Positions 1 through 10,600 of a DNA stretch of 64,000 nucleotides are shown piece after piece. The stretch covers positions 313,515 through 377,514 of the forward strand of contig NZ_LMDC01000027.1 in NCBI RefSeq assembly GCF_001425705.1, read 5' to 3'. Every line of letters starts with the position of its first letter. Positions within the stretch are counted from its first letter, which is position 1. The position numbers were made by a program, and so were the translations under genes. The notes beneath the pieces were generated by a model. The model was not told where the DNA came from, searched no databases, and saw nothing but the letters and a program-made list of their open reading frames with translations. Source of the DNA: Pelomonas sp. Root1217. Lineage in GTDB: Bacteria; Pseudomonadota; Gammaproteobacteria; Burkholderiales; Burkholderiaceae_C.

Positions 1-1086
1 GGACACGACGGCCGGGTGCGGGCTCCATTCCTCGCCGACGATATTCAGGCGCGGGTACTCCTGCATGACGCGAGCCGACCAGCGGGTCAGAAAGTCGCGG
101 TCGGAGTAGGAGTAGGTGTCGGTGCGGATGCCCGACAGGCCGAAACGCTCGACCCACCAGAGCGTCATCTGCGTCAGATAGGTGGCCAGCTCGGGCCGGC
201 GCTGGTTGAGGTCGGGCATGCCGGGCACGAACCAGCCGTCGCTGAAGCGCAGGCGGTCGCTCGGTGACGCATAGGGGTCCTGCAGCGTCATGCGCGCGTG
301 GTGGGTCTCCGTGTACTGAGGCCATGCGTTGACCCAGTCCGGCGCCGGCAGGTCGGCCATCCACCAGTGACCGCCGCCGATGTGGTTGAGCACGATGTCC
401 TGGATGACGCCGATGCCCTTGGCGCGAGCTTCGGTCACGAAGCTGCCGAAATCGTCGTTCGTGCCGAAGCGCGGATCAATCTTGTAGAAGTCCGTCGCCG
501 CGTAGCCGTGATAGCTGTACTTGGCGCTGTTGTTCTCGACCAGCGGCGTCGGCCAGACCTGCGTGAAGCCCAGGCCGGCGATGTAGTCGAGGTGCTGGCG
601 CATGCCGGCCAGGTCGCCGCCATGGCGGCCGCCGTGGTCCGCGCGGTTGAGGCCTTCCTTCATGCCGGCTTGGCCGAGGTTGGCCGCCTGGGAGAAGCGG
701 TCGGGCACGACGAGATAGATCGCATCCTTGGGCCCGAAGCCCTGGCGTTCGGCTGAGCCGGGTGCGCGGGCCAGCAGCGGATAGCGCAAGGTGCGACCGG
801 CCACAGTCAGGGCAAGTTCGCCGGGTTGGGTGCCAGGCGCGATGTCGAGATCAATGAAGAGATAGTTGGCGCTGGTCGCGCGGTGGCTGGCCTTGAGCGT
901 CACGCCCGGGTAGGGCGCCAGCATCGGTTGGGCATCGGCAATGCCGGCGCCGTGCAGCATCAGCTGCAGCGAGGTGTTGCGCATGCCGATCCACCAGTTC
1001 GGCGGTTCGACGCGGGTGGCAGGCTCGGCGGCCATCGTGGGCAGGCTCATCAGCAGGGCAATGGCTAGAGTGATCAGGGCTTTCAT
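1..1086 (-). CDS. Exported cyclomaltodextrinase/neopullulanase-like GH13 enzyme (3' end outside window)
   Basis: 362 codons are visible; the C-terminus lies beyond base 1. The protein would cleave alpha-1,4 bonds in cyclodextrins or maltodextrins. A signal peptide (residues 1-20, ending PTMAA) points to the periplasm. Residues 28-105 resemble the cyclomaltodextrinase N-terminal beta domain (WWIGM, LQLMLHG). The barrel follows, with region I DIVLNH (230-235), the nucleophile Asp323 in GIRTDTY and the acid/base Glu352 in VGEEW. The start codon overlaps the stop of the upstream alpha-amylase gene (ATGA), so the two are translationally coupled. The family call is firm; exact substrate (cyclodextrin, pullulan or linear oligomer) is inference. 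Confidence 0.9.
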   Translation of the reverse strand, partial: MKALITLAIALLMSLPTMAAEPATRVEPPNWWIGMRNTSLQLMLHGAGIADAQPMLAPYPGVTLKASHRATSANYLFIDLDIAPGTQPGELALTVAGRTLRYPLLARAPGSAERQGFGPKDAIYLVVPDRFSQAANLGQAGMKEGLNRADHGGRHGGDLAGMRQHLDYIAGLGFTQVWPTPLVENNSAKYSYHGYAATDFYKIDPRFGTNDDFGSFVTEARAKGIGVIQDIVLNHIGGGHWWMADLPAPDWVNAWPQYTETHHARMTLQDPYASPSDRLRFSDGWFVPGMPDLNQRRPELATYLTQMTLWWVERFGLSGIRTDTYSYSDRDFLTRWSARVMQEYPRLNIVGEEWSPHPAVVS

Positions 1087-2690
1087 GGCGCTTCCAGGCG
1101 GTAGACGCGAACGGACAGCGGCGGCAAGGCGGTACGGGGCGCACCACCTTTGGGATAGAGCGCGCGGGCGCGGGCCGGCAGGTCCAACGTGGCGGATGTG
1201 TCGCCGTAGTTGATGGCGACCAGGACACGGTCCTGGCCATGCACGCGCTCGAATCGCCATACCTGGCCCTCGACCTTGTCGGCCTCGTAACGGCCCAAGG
1301 TCAGCGCGGGCGAGGCCCGGCGCAGCGCGATCAGCTCGCGGTAGAAGTTGAACAGCGAACTCGCGTCACGTTGCTGGCTCTCGGCGTTGTGCGCGCTGCG
1401 GTTCAGCGACAGCGGCCGGAAGGGCTGGGCGCTCGTCGTGAAGCCACCGGCACCTTGATTGCTGGGTGTCCAGCTCATCGGCGAGCGCAGCGGCGCATCG
1501 TCTTTCGCATCCTTGCCGTCAATGCCCGCCTGGCCGATCTCCTCGCCGTAGTAGACGAAAGGCGTGCCGGGCAGCAGCAGGTAGCTGGCAGCCGCGAGGC
1601 GGTAGCGCGCCTCGTCGCCGTGCAGCTGGTCCCACACGCGCTGGCCGGTGAAGATGTCGTGGTTGTGCAAAAAGGTCGCCATCGTCGGCGACATGGTCCG
1701 GTAGTAGGCCGCCACGCGCTGCAGGCTCTCCGCGTCGCCCTTGGCGGCCCGCACCATGTCGTAGTTCAGGTTGAAGGCGAAGGCGCCGCCGCACAGGTCG
1801 GGCTTGCCGTAGGCGATGGGCTCGGCCGTGGCTTCGCAGACGACATAGCGGCCGGGGTAGCTCTTGATGAGGTCCTGGAACTGCTTGGTGAGCACGCGGC
1901 TCTCGGGTTGGTCGTTCCAGTCCTTGGCGTTGTTCTCGATCAGATGGGGCACCGCGTCCAGCCGGTAGCCGTCCAGGCCGCGGTTGAGCCAGAAGCGCAG
2001 CGAGTCCTCGTGGTACTGCACGACGGCCGGGTTGCGCAGGTTGAAGTCGGGCATGTGGGGCCCGAAGGTGCCGAAGAAGATGTCGAGCGAGCCGGGCTGG
2101 ATGGGCGGCATGTCCTTCCATTCGCCCGCCCAGTCCCAGGGCTTGGCGGCGGCGTCGTACCAGGGATATTTGCCCAAGATGTCCCAACCGGGGCCGGGGT
2201 TGGGGTTCCAGACGAACCAGCTGCGCCACGGGCTGTTGCGGTCGGCCACGGCCTGCTGGAAGGGCGGGAACTGCCAGGACGCGTGGTTGATGACGTAGTC
2301 CATGACGATGCCGATGCCGCGCTGGTGCGCCTGGCGGATCAGCTCGTCGAAGTCGGCCAGCGTGCCGTACTGCGGCTCGATGCCGCGGTAGTCGGTCGTC
2401 GCATAGCCGTGGTCGTGGTCGGAGCTGGCGGTGATGGGCATCAGCCACAGGCCGCTGACGCCGAGCTTCTTCAGGTAGTCCAGGCGCTTTGTCAGGCCCT
2501 GCAGGTCGCCGATGCCGTCGCCATTGCTGTCCTGGTAGCCGCGCACGAAGACTTCCATGAAGACGCCGTGCTGCCAGTTCGCGGGCAGGGTGCTGGCGCG
2601 TGGCTGGGCCGGTACCGGCCGAATGTCGATCTGGGCTTGTGCCGTGGCCGCTGCGGCCAGTGCGAGGGTGAGCAGCAGTTGCTTGTGCAT
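1083..2690 (-). CDS. Exported alpha-amylase family GH13 enzyme
   Basis: 535 residues with a signal peptide (1-20, ending TAQAQ), so periplasmic or secreted. The GH13 signature regions are all present: MPITASSDHDHGY (84-96), region I DYVINH (131-136), nucleophile Asp245 in GYRLDAVPH, acid/base Glu286 in VCEATAE and the transition-state Asp345 in NHD. A calcium-type loop SNGDGIGD lies at 55-62. It should hydrolyse alpha-1,4-glucan to maltodextrins for the next gene, with which it overlaps by 4 bp. Transcription probably starts in the 2691-2858 divergent region with two operator-like dyads. A trehalose-synthase-like or glucosidase activity cannot be excluded from motifs alone. Confidence 0.92.
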   Translation of the reverse strand: MHKQLLLTLALAAAATAQAQIDIRPVPAQPRASTLPANWQHGVFMEVFVRGYQDSNGDGIGDLQGLTKRLDYLKKLGVSGLWLMPITASSDHDHGYATTDYRGIEPQYGTLADFDELIRQAHQRGIGIVMDYVINHASWQFPPFQQAVADRNSPWRSWFVWNPNPGPGWDILGKYPWYDAAAKPWDWAGEWKDMPPIQPGSLDIFFGTFGPHMPDFNLRNPAVVQYHEDSLRFWLNRGLDGYRLDAVPHLIENNAKDWNDQPESRVLTKQFQDLIKSYPGRYVVCEATAEPIAYGKPDLCGGAFAFNLNYDMVRAAKGDAESLQRVAAYYRTMSPTMATFLHNHDIFTGQRVWDQLHGDEARYRLAAASYLLLPGTPFVYYGEEIGQAGIDGKDAKDDAPLRSPMSWTPSNQGAGGFTTSAQPFRPLSLNRSAHNAESQQRDASSLFNFYRELIALRRASPALTLGRYEADKVEGQVWRFERVHGQDRVLVAINYGDTSATLDLPARARALYPKGGAPRTALPPLSVRVYRLEAP

Positions 2691-2742
2691 GGTGTTCAGC
2701 GGGCGGCGGTGCGGACGAGAAACTTGTCCATCAGGTTATTTG

Positions 2743-2757
2743 TGTAATCAAACTACT
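2743..2757. promoter_or_regulatory. Operator-like dyad, site 1 of 4
   Basis: TGTAATCAAACTACT fits the dyad TGTAGT-N3-ACTACA with two mismatches. It lies 53 bp upstream of the alpha-amylase start in the region shared with the first debranching gene. The same dyad recurs at 2820, 11264 and 11373, all upstream of starch genes. It may bind a LacI-type or similar regulator encoded outside the window; that is inference. Confidence 0.55.
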
Positions 2758-2819
2758 TGGTCGTCTTGCACTGAGCATAGCGACGACCATGGGCGGTTCG
2801 CTAGCGGGATTTCTATGTA

Positions 2820-2834
2820 TGTAGTTTTGCTACC
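2820..2834. promoter_or_regulatory. Operator-like dyad, site 2 of 4
   Basis: TGTAGTTTTGCTACC fits the dyad TGTAGT-N3-ACTACA with two mismatches. It ends 25 bp before the start codon of the first pullulanase-type gene, where a bound repressor would block transcription or early elongation. Together with site 1 it could control both divergent starch transcripts. Confidence 0.6.
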
Positions 2835-2858
2835 ATTCAAAACAACAAGGAGACCTTC

Positions 2859-5657
2859 ATGCCATCTCGCCCTTTGCTGTGCTGCATGGTGCTCGGCCTG
2901 ACGCTGATTGCCGGGGCGGCGCGCGCCAGCGATCTGGACGACTGCAATGCCGAAGTGCTGGCCCCGTCGCCTGCTGCGCGGCCGGCGGCCGAGGCCTATT
3001 GGCTGGATGCGCGGACCGTGCAGTGGCCGGGGCTGAAGCTGGAGGGCGGCGAGCGGGTGCGCCTGTATCACGCCCGGGCGGCGGGATTGAAGGCGTTGGC
3101 TGGCGACAGGGTCACCGGCGCCGACGGCGTGGTCGACCTCACGCCCGCCAAGATGACGCTGCCGGCGCGGTTTCGCTTCATCGGTGACGGGCCACGCTTC
3201 GCCATCGCAGGCGGCGCGGATGTCGCGGCCCTGTTGCGCGAGCAGTTGATGCTGGTGCACGAAGCTGCCGACGGCCGGGTCATCGGCACGACAGGCCTGC
3301 AATTGCCCGGGGCCCTGGACGACCTCTATGCCGCTGCCGAACGCGTGACGGACTTCGGCGCCCACCCCGCCAAGGCGCAGACGCGCTTTGCCGTCTGGGC
3401 GCCGACAGCCCAGCGCGTGCTGCTGTGCCGCCATGCCGGGCCCGAGTCGCCCGCCATCGCCGTCGATGCCATGCGCCTCGACGCCGCCACCGGCGTCTGG
3501 CGCGCCGAACTGCCCGGCGACCTGAGCGGCCAGTCCTATCGCTACCTCGTCGACGTCGTCTCGCCCACGCACGGCCGCGTGCGCAATCTCGTCACCGACC
3601 CCTATTCGGTCGCGCTGACGGCCGACTCGCAGCGCAGCGTCATCGCCGATCTCACCTCGCCATCGCTCAAGCCCAAGGGTTGGGATGCTGTGCCGCGGCC
3701 GAATCGCGTCAAGTCCGCGACCGACCAGGTCATCTACGAACTGCATGTGCGCGACTTCTCGGTCAGCGATACGACCGTACGGCCCGAATGGCGCGGCAAA
3801 TACCTGGCTTTCACGGAGAGCCACACCGACGGCATGAAGCATCTGCAGGCCCTGACCAAGGCCGGCCTGACCGACGTGCACCTGCTGCCCGTCTTCGACC
3901 TCGCCAGCGTGCCCGAGCGTGGCTGCAAGACGCCCACTGTTCCCGAAGCGGCCGCGGACAGCGAAGCACAGCAGGCCGCCGTCATGGCCGTGGCCGCCGA
4001 TGACTGCTTCAACTGGGGCTACGACCCCTGGCATTTCAATGTGCCCGAGGGCAGCTACGCAACCGATCCGCACGAGCCGGCGACGGGCCGCTCCCGAGGC
4101 GGCTCCACCCCCTCGGGGGGCGGCGACGCGCATTTGGCGTCGCCTGGGGGCGCTATGAGACGTGTCGTCGAGTTCCGCCAGATGGTGATGGCCTTGCACA
4201 AGGCCGGCCTGCGGGTCGGCATGGACATGGTCTACAACCACATGTCGGCTGCCGGCCAGGCGCAGAAATCGGTGCTGGACCGCCTCGTGCCCGGCTACTA
4301 CCACCGCCTCAACGCCAAAGGCGAGATCGAACGCTCGACCTGCTGCGACAACACGGCCACCGAGCACCGCATGATGGCCAAGCTGATGATCGATTCGGCG
4401 GCGCTGTGGGTGCGTGAGTACAAGATCGATTCGATGCGCTTCGACCTGATGGGCCACCAGCCGCACGAGGCGATGGAGAGGCTGCAAAAGCGGGTCAATG
4501 CCGAAGCCGGCCGCCCGGTGCAGTTGCTGGGCGAGGGCTGGAACTTCGGCGAGGTGGCGCATGGCGCACGCTTCGTGCAGGCCTCGCAGCTGAGCCTGAA
4601 CGGCAGCGGCATCGGCACCTTCAGCGACCGCGGCCGCGACGCGGCGCGCGGCGGCTCGGCAGGTGAGGGCGGTGATGACAGCGTGCGCCGCCAAGGCTGG
4701 CTCAATGGCCTCGTGTATGCGCCCAACGCGTTGGCCGCATCGAACCCAGCGAAACCCGAAGAGCTGCAGACCGCCGCCGACATGATCCGCGTCGGCCTGG
4801 CCGGCTCGCTGCGCGGCTTCGAGCTGACGACGTGGCGCGGTGAGAAGAAGCGCCTGGATGCCATCCCCTATGGCGACCAGCCGGCCGGCTTTGCGTCGCA
4901 GCCCAGCGAGGTCGTCAACTATGTGGAGAACCACGACAACCAGACGCTGTTCGACATCAACACGCTGAAGCTGCCACGCGACACCTCTCGCGAGGATCGT
5001 GCCCGCGTGCAGATGCTGGGCGCCGCACTGGTGGCCTTCAGCCAGGGCATCGCCTACTTCCACGCTGGCCAGGACATCTTGCGCAGCAAGAGCATGGACC
5101 GCAACAGCTATGACTCGGGCGACTGGTTCAACCGCCTGGACTGGCGCTATCAGAGCAACCACTTCGGCACCGGCTTGCCGCCCAAGCAGGACAACTTCGG
5201 CAAGGATGGCCGCGACTGGGAACTGGCGCGCGAGCGGTTGGCGGATGCGTCCATCACTCCCACGTCCGCCGAAATCGCCTGGGCGCGCGACGTCTTTCGC
5301 GACCTGCTGAAGATCCGCGCCAGCACGCCGCTGCTGCGCCTGCCAAGTGCGGCCGAGATCCGCAAGCGCGTCAGCTTCCCCGGCAGTGGTGCGGGGCAGA
5401 ACCCGGTGCTCGTCGCCACGCGCATCGATGGCCGCGGCTTGGCCGGCGCCCGTTTCAAGGCGATGCTGACGTTGATCAATGTGTCGCCCGAGGCGCAACG
5501 CCTGACTTTGGCTGAGGAAGCCGGCGCTGCTTGGCGCCTGCACCCGGTGCAGCGCGGTGCGCACGCCGCCGATCAGCGCGTCGCGCGTGAGGCCAAGGCG
5601 GTTCACGGTGTGTTCGAGGTGCCGGCGCGCAGCGCGGCGGTTTTCGTGCTGGATTGA
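2859..5657 (+). CDS. Exported pullulanase-type alpha-1,6-glucosidase (GH13), without CBM41
   Basis: 932 residues with a cleavable signal peptide (1-22, ending GAARA) and no lipobox, so soluble periplasmic or secreted. It should debranch alpha-1,6 links in starch, glycogen or limit dextrins. Order: N2-type domain (about 30-140), CBM48-like domain (about 155-260), GH13 barrel (about 290-760), C-terminal beta domain. Region I is DMVYNH (from 455), the nucleophile Asp529 is in RFDLMG, the acid/base Glu559 in GEGWNFGEV, and Asp693 in ENHDN. AAGGAG lies 7 nt before the start. Compared with the paralogue at 7649-11230 it lacks the two CBM41 modules and carries about 25 extra residues (about 408-433) encoded by a palindromic repeat just before region I. 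Whether that loop is tolerated is unknown. Confidence 0.93.
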   Translation: MPSRPLLCCMVLGLTLIAGAARASDLDDCNAEVLAPSPAARPAAEAYWLDARTVQWPGLKLEGGERVRLYHARAAGLKALAGDRVTGADGVVDLTPAKMTLPARFRFIGDGPRFAIAGGADVAALLREQLMLVHEAADGRVIGTTGLQLPGALDDLYAAAERVTDFGAHPAKAQTRFAVWAPTAQRVLLCRHAGPESPAIAVDAMRLDAATGVWRAELPGDLSGQSYRYLVDVVSPTHGRVRNLVTDPYSVALTADSQRSVIADLTSPSLKPKGWDAVPRPNRVKSATDQVIYELHVRDFSVSDTTVRPEWRGKYLAFTESHTDGMKHLQALTKAGLTDVHLLPVFDLASVPERGCKTPTVPEAAADSEAQQAAVMAVAADDCFNWGYDPWHFNVPEGSYATDPHEPATGRSRGGSTPSGGGDAHLASPGGAMRRVVEFRQMVMALHKAGLRVGMDMVYNHMSAAGQAQKSVLDRLVPGYYHRLNAKGEIERSTCCDNTATEHRMMAKLMIDSAALWVREYKIDSMRFDLMGHQPHEAMERLQKRVNAEAGRPVQLLGEGWNFGEVAHGARFVQASQLSLNGSGIGTFSDRGRDAARGGSAGEGGDDSVRRQGWLNGLVYAPNALAASNPAKPEELQTAADMIRVGLAGSLRGFELTTWRGEKKRLDAIPYGDQPAGFASQPSEVVNYVENHDNQTLFDINTLKLPRDTSREDRARVQMLGAALVAFSQGIAYFHAGQDILRSKSMDRNSYDSGDWFNRLDWRYQSNHFGTGLPPKQDNFGKDGRDWELARERLADASITPTSAEIAWARDVFRDLLKIRASTPLLRLPSAAEIRKRVSFPGSGAGQNPVLVATRIDGRGLAGARFKAMLTLINVSPEAQRLTLAEEAGAAWRLHPVQRGAHAADQRVAREAKAVHGVFEVPARSAAVFVLD
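4085..4153. repeat. REP-like palindromic repeat inside the debranching-enzyme gene
   Basis: About 70 bp with three inverted repeats: GCCGC/GCGGC, CCCCC/GGGGG and a perfect 8-bp pair GGCGACGC (4122-4129) / GCGTCGCC (4137-4144). Its reverse complement shares the core GCCCCCCGAGGGGGTG and the flanking CGCCCCCA with the intergenic repeat at 38313-38380. It keeps the reading frame, adding a Gly/Ser-rich stretch that the paralogue lacks. Confidence 0.75.
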
Positions 5658-5787
5658 GCGCCGATATTCGCTGCGATAACCGTTGCGATCGGTCACCTCT
5701 GGCTGCTTGACGAGCCAATGCCGGCCCGGCGCAAACTGCGTCCTGCATTGAACTGGCGTGCCATTTGACATGGCAGCCACAGGCGCC

Positions 5788-6351
5788 ATGAAACCGACTG
5801 CTGCCTTCTTCTGGCGAAAGCTGGACCATCCGGGTCACGACAGCTGTCGCCTCTTCCATCTGTCCAACGGGTGGCGCCTTTCTGGCGCCGCCGTGTTCTG
5901 GGACGAAGGGCGGCCGTGTCACCTTGGCTATGAGGTTGCGACGGATGCCGAGTGGCGGACGCGGCGCGCAAGGGTTGTCGGCTATGTCGGGAACCGGGCC
6001 ATTGACTTGCGCATCAACACCGCCGCGGGCGCCCACTGGAAGGTGGGTGGCGAGGGGCAAAGCAATATCGCGGGCTGCCCCGACGTGGACCTTGGCTTCA
6101 CGCCGGCCACCAACCTCATCGCAGTTCGTCGACTGTCGCTGAAGGTCGGCCAGCGGGCGCAGGCGCCCGCTGCCTGCCTGTCGTTTCCCGGAATGCGCTT
6201 TGTGAAACTCCCGCAAACCTACCATCGGATCAGCCGGACTGAGTACGCGTATGAGGCGCCGACGGTCGGATACGCAGGCACGTTGCAGGTGGCGGCCTCT
6301 GGCGCCATCGTCCACTATCCCAGGTTGTTTGAACGGCTTGCGGAGGGGTAG
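5788..6351 (+). CDS. Putative glycolipid-binding family protein (DUF1089-like)
   Basis: 187 residues from the ATG at 5788. An ATG 30 bp upstream is in frame, but conserved sequence begins at FFWRKLDHPGHDSC. The pattern (W-x-x-L-D-x-P-G-H-D early, GYEVATD, RSL-type strands, FPGMRFVKLPQTYHRI late) matches the PF06475 glycolipid-binding family, whose Pseudomonas member has a known structure but no assigned role. There is no signal peptide or membrane segment, so it is probably cytoplasmic. It lies 130 bp after the debranching gene and 40 bp before a small membrane protein gene. Nothing links it to starch use. Family assignment is from memory of the pattern. Confidence 0.7.
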   Translation: MKPTAAFFWRKLDHPGHDSCRLFHLSNGWRLSGAAVFWDEGRPCHLGYEVATDAEWRTRRARVVGYVGNRAIDLRINTAAGAHWKVGGEGQSNIAGCPDVDLGFTPATNLIAVRRLSLKVGQRAQAPAACLSFPGMRFVKLPQTYHRISRTEYAYEAPTVGYAGTLQVAASGAIVHYPRLFERLAEG

Positions 6352-6391
6352 CCACTCCGCGGCATTCGTGCAACTTCCAAGAGGCACTCTC

Positions 6392-6838
6392 ATGCTGCAC
6401 GATGCGATTCGGTTTGGGGCGGTCTTCTTCTGTGGTCTCTCTCTCGTCCCGGCGGCGGCGCATGCCATGGAGCTTCCCAACAAGATCCGCCTTTCGCGAG
6501 AGGAGTACCTGATCGCCCAGAAGCTCTATCGGGGCTGGCAATCAGTGGCACCGATCGTCGTTCTCGCGCTGGTCACCACCGCCTTGCTTGTGCGTGAGGC
6601 GCAAGGTGCAGGTCTCGCGCCGGAGGCGGCGTCCATGGCTGCCTTTCTCTGCATCGCGGCCACTCAGGGCGTGTTCTGGACGTTCACATATCCGGTCAAT
6701 CGCGCAACGCGCAACTGGACGGAGGCACCGCCAGACTGGGAGGCTTTGCGTCGCAAATGGGAATACTCGCACGCCGCATCTGCCGCCTTCAATCTCGTCG
6801 CCTTCGGTGCCTCGGTCCTCGCGGTTCTGCACTCGTGA
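6392..6838 (+). CDS. Small integral membrane protein, DUF1772-like
   Basis: 148 residues starting at MLHDAIRFGAV; upstream in-frame starts overlap the previous gene and read as Arg-rich noise. Four hydrophobic segments are visible (about 5-25, 48-66, 76-95, 125-147). The motif TYPVNRATRNWT followed by DWEALRRKWEYSHA resembles DUF1772/anthrone-oxygenase-like membrane proteins, where an N-x-x-T-x-x-W stretch precedes the last helix. Function is not known for most bacterial members. It may be co-transcribed with the glycolipid-binding-like gene 40 bp upstream. Confidence 0.65.
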   Translation: MLHDAIRFGAVFFCGLSLVPAAAHAMELPNKIRLSREEYLIAQKLYRGWQSVAPIVVLALVTTALLVREAQGAGLAPEAASMAAFLCIAATQGVFWTFTYPVNRATRNWTEAPPDWEALRRKWEYSHAASAAFNLVAFGASVLAVLHS

Positions 6839-7068
6839 AGTCGTCGTCGGCAAGCCTGCCGCCGTCCGTCCTCGATGATGCGGATGAAGGCGAGCGAATG
6901 GCCCGGTGGGCGGGGCTGCAGGTTTTCCCGAGGTGGTGGGTTCGACGATTGGACTGGCATCATGAGCCCCAAATGGCACCGCCTCGGCGAACGCCGGATC
7001 ACATGAACCGTTGAGAGCAGAAAGGCCTCGGCAAGCGCCAAGCCCTTCGTGGTTCGGCGCAGCCAGGT

Positions 7069-7638
7069 TCAGCCGCGCTGCGCCCGCCTCGCGCTCAGCC
7101 CAACCAAGCCAAGGCCAAGCAGCGTCATCGTCACGCCGCCCGGCTCCGGCACCGCCCCCACGCTGACACCAAACGTAAGATTCCCGCTGGCCCACTCGCC
7201 TTCAGCCACGCCATTGGCGATGTCTTTGAAAGCCTCGCTGAACTCCAGCCGCAGCAGCCCGTCGGCGCCTACGCTGACGCCATAGCTACTCAAGTCGATC
7301 GAGCCGCTGTAGCTGCCATCGCCACTGAAGTAGTCCGCGCCGCCCGGCGTGAAGGTCAGCAGGTTCAGGCCGCTGGAGTCGCCGAAGCTGACCTGCATCT
7401 CGGCCAGCACGCTGGGCGACAAGGCGTTCAGTTCCAGGGCCCAATCGAGCGAGGTGAGCAACGCATTGGCGCCCACGTCGATCAGCCAGACGACATTGCC
7501 GGCCTCGCCCAGCAGGTTGATGCTTTGCGCGCCGCTGACATCGACTGTGACCGCTGCAGCCTGGGCTGAGGCGCCGGCAAACAGGCCCGCGACCGCGAGG
7601 GTGGCCGCTGCGGCCATGTGGTGGAAATTGTTCTTCAT
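7069..7638 (-). CDS. PEP-CTERM sorting-domain protein, downstream of the CBM41 debranching enzyme
   Basis: 189 residues: signal peptide (about 1-26, ending ASAQA), a beta-rich secreted region, and a C-terminal sorting signal (VPEPGG, hydrophobic helix TMTLLGLGLVGLSA, then RRAQR). Such tails are known substrates of the exosortase/EpsH system; no exosortase is in this window. The start lies 10 bp after the stop of the lipoprotein debranching enzyme on the same strand, so the two are almost certainly one transcript. The mature region has no motif I recognise. A role in surface glucan binding is only suggested by context. Confidence 0.85.
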   Translation of the reverse strand: MKNNFHHMAAAATLAVAGLFAGASAQAAAVTVDVSGAQSINLLGEAGNVVWLIDVGANALLTSLDWALELNALSPSVLAEMQVSFGDSSGLNLLTFTPGGADYFSGDGSYSGSIDLSSYGVSVGADGLLRLEFSEAFKDIANGVAEGEWASGNLTFGVSVGAVPEPGGVTMTLLGLGLVGLSARRAQRG

Positions 7639-7648
7639 GGTTTGGCGT

Positions 7649-10600
7649 TCAGTTGGATGAGCGGACGACAAAGACGACGGCAGTGCGGGCCGGCACATTG
7701 AAGCTGCCGCTCGCACTGTCGAAGCTGGCCTGCCTGGCGCGCTGGTCGGCGGCGGTCGCAGCGGTGTGCACGGGGTGCAGTTGCAGCGCGTGGCCGGCCA
7801 GGGTGGGCAGGATCAGCTGCTTGGCGGTCTTGTCGACGTTGATCAGGTAGACGAGTTCGTCGAAGTTGGCTCCGGCGTAGCCGGCGCCGTCGACGCGGCC
7901 GACCAGCACGGTGGGCTCCTGGGCCGAGCCGGTGTTCAGGAAGCTCAGCCGCGCCTTGATGTCGTCGGCCGTGCGCAGGCGCAGCAGCGTGGTGCTCTTG
8001 CGGATGCGCAGCAGGTCGCGGAAGGCGTCGCGGGTCCAGGTGATGTCGGCCGAGGTCGGCTTGATCAGCGCGGTGGTGAGCAGCGGGCGCTCGAGGTTCC
8101 AGTTGTCCTGGTTGTCGCGCGCGGGCGGCAGGCCGACGCCGAAGTTGTTGTCCGCATAGCTCCAGTCCAGGCGGTTGAACCAGTCGCCGCTGTCATAGCT
8201 GTTCTTGTCGAGCGACTTGCTGCGCAGCGTGTCCACGCCGGCGTGGAAATAGGCCACGCCCTGGCTGAAGGCATTGATGGCGCTGGCCAGGATCTGCACG
8301 CGGGCGCGGTCCTCGTGGCTGGTGTTGGTGGGCAGGCGGAAGACGTTGTTGTCGAACAGGGTCAGGTTGTCGTGGTTCTCCATGTAGTTGACGACCTCGC
8401 CGGGCTCCAGCACCCAGCCGGCCGGGATGCCGCCGACGTCGATCTGGTCCAGGCGCAGGTTGGCGTCCCAGCTCGTCTGCATCTGGAAGCTGCGGATGGA
8501 GCCGGCCAGCGAGGCCTTCAGGCGGTCGGCAAACCACATCAGCTCGCCGCGGCTCTGGCCGCTGGCGCTGGCGTTGCTGTCGTAGAAGAAGCCGTTGACG
8601 TAGCCCTGGTTGGCGACGAGGGCGTTGCCGCTGTCGCAGCAGCCGCCGCCGCGCACGGCATCGCGCATCAGCGGGTTGAAGCTGCCGATACCCGAGCCGT
8701 TCAGCGACAGCATCTCGGCCTGCACAAAGCGCGCGCCGTTGGCGACTTCGCCGAAGTTCCAGCCTTCGCCGACGATCTGCACCTTGCGGCCGGCGGCGGC
8801 CTCGACGCGCGCCTTCAGCGCCTCGATGACCGCCCTGGGGTGGTGGCCCATGATGTCGAAGCGCAGCGAGCTGACGTGGTAGTCGCGCGTCCAGGTGACG
8901 GCCGAGTCGATCATCAGCTTGGCCATCATCAGGTTCTCGGCCGCGGTGTTCTCGCAGCAGGTCGAGCGCTCGATGCCGCCGGTCGCGTTGAGACGGTAGT
9001 AGTAGCCGGGCACGACCTTGTCGAGCACGGAGTTGGCGTTCTGGCCCGACGAGGTGGTGTGGTTGAACACCACGTCCATGCCCACGCGCAGGCCGGCCGC
9101 GTTCAGGGCCTGCACCATGCGACGGAACTCGACGACGCGGGCGACCGGGTCGTTGGCATTGCTGGCATAGCTGCCCTCGGGCGTGCTGAACTGCAGCGGG
9201 TCGTAGCCCCAGTTGAAGCAGTCGGTGCCGGCCGTGGCGGCCACGGTGGCCTGCTGCGAGTCGCTGTCGGGCGCGCCGCTGGGGGAGGGCGTCACGCAGC
9301 CCTTCTCGTTGACGCTGGCGATGTCGAACACCGGCAGCAGGTGTACGTCGGTCAGGCCGGCGGAAGCCAGCGCTGCCAGGTGCTTCATGCCGTTGGACTG
9401 GCTTTCGGTGAAGGCCAGGTATTTGCCGCGCTTGGCAGCGGGCACGGTGGCGTCGTTGATCGAGAAGTCGCGGACATGCAGCTCGTAGATGCTGAGGTCC
9501 GATGGCGCGCTCACCGTGTTGGGCGGCGCGCTCTGGTCCCAGCCGTTGGGCTTGGTCGCCTGGGCCTGCAGGTCCATGACGACGCTTTGCTGGCTGCCCA
9601 GGGTCAGACCGAGCGAGTAGGGGTCGGTGACGAGGTTCTTCACCAGGCCCGTGCCCTTGACGAAGACCTGCACCTGGTAGCGGTAGGTGGCACCCTGCAG
9701 GTGGCCTTGCTTGGTCAGGCTCCACACGCCGGTGGCGGCGTCGCGGGCCATCGGCTCGGTCGTCGTGCGGGTCAGGCCCGAGTTGCCCAGGGACGTCGTC
9801 AGCACCAGCGACACGTTCTGCGCGGTCGGCGCCCACAGCTTGAAGCTGGTGCTGCCGTTGCTGGCCACGGCACCCAGGTCGGGCACGTCGTTGGCTGCGG
9901 CGTAGAGGTCGTCCAGCGCGCCGGCGATCTGCGCGGTGGTGGCGTTCTGCACCTTGCCGTTGGCGTCTTCCTGCACGAGCACGAGCTGCTGCTGATGCAG
10001 CGAGGGCAGGCGAGCGATGTCGGCGGCGCGCACGCTGAAGACGGTGCCGCTGGCCACGTACTTGAAGCGCAGCGCATCGGCGGCCGGCACGCTGCCGGTG
10101 AAGGTGTCGAGGGTGATGTAGCCGTCGGCGCCTTGCACAGGTTCGTCAAGGCCGACGCTGATCTGGCCGGTGGCTGAGTAGTACAGGCGCACCGGGCTGC
10201 TGGTGGCGATGCGCGGCCACTTCACCAGGCTCTTGTTCAGCCACACGGCGCGGGCGTCGGTGCTGGAGACCGAGCGCAGGTCGGGCGGGGCGGTGTAGAC
10301 GGTGGCGTCGCGTTCCACCAGCCAGATCTGGCCGACCTGGTTCTGGATGTTCAGCGCGGCATATTCGACGTGGATGTTGTCGTTGCGGCCGTCCTTGTCA
10401 TTCTCGTTGGGCGGCATGCCGTGGATGATGAATTCCAGGGCCTTGCGGTTCACGTCGCCCTGGGGGTTGAGCACGGGGATGTCGAAAACGACTTCGCCGT
10501 CGCTTGCCGCGTAGCCGGGCATGGCGTTCAAAGGCACGGGCTGACCCCAGTTCTCGATGTTGACGCCGGCTGGCAGCGCAGGCGCGTTCAGGCCGCTACC

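Noticed and set aside
2748-5789. 1013-codon open frame opposite the debranching-enzyme gene
   Set aside because: It mirrors a gene with all GH13 motifs; its product is Arg/Ala/His-rich with no domain pattern. Long antisense frames are expected at this GC content.
6839-7068. Possible small gene in the 230-bp gap after the DUF1772-like gene
   Set aside because: Short frames exist but none has a ribosome site, domain or plausible codon pattern.
7766-10177. 803-codon frame opposite the CBM41 debranching enzyme
   Set aside because: Same reason; no start context or motif, and the sense strand has clear domains.
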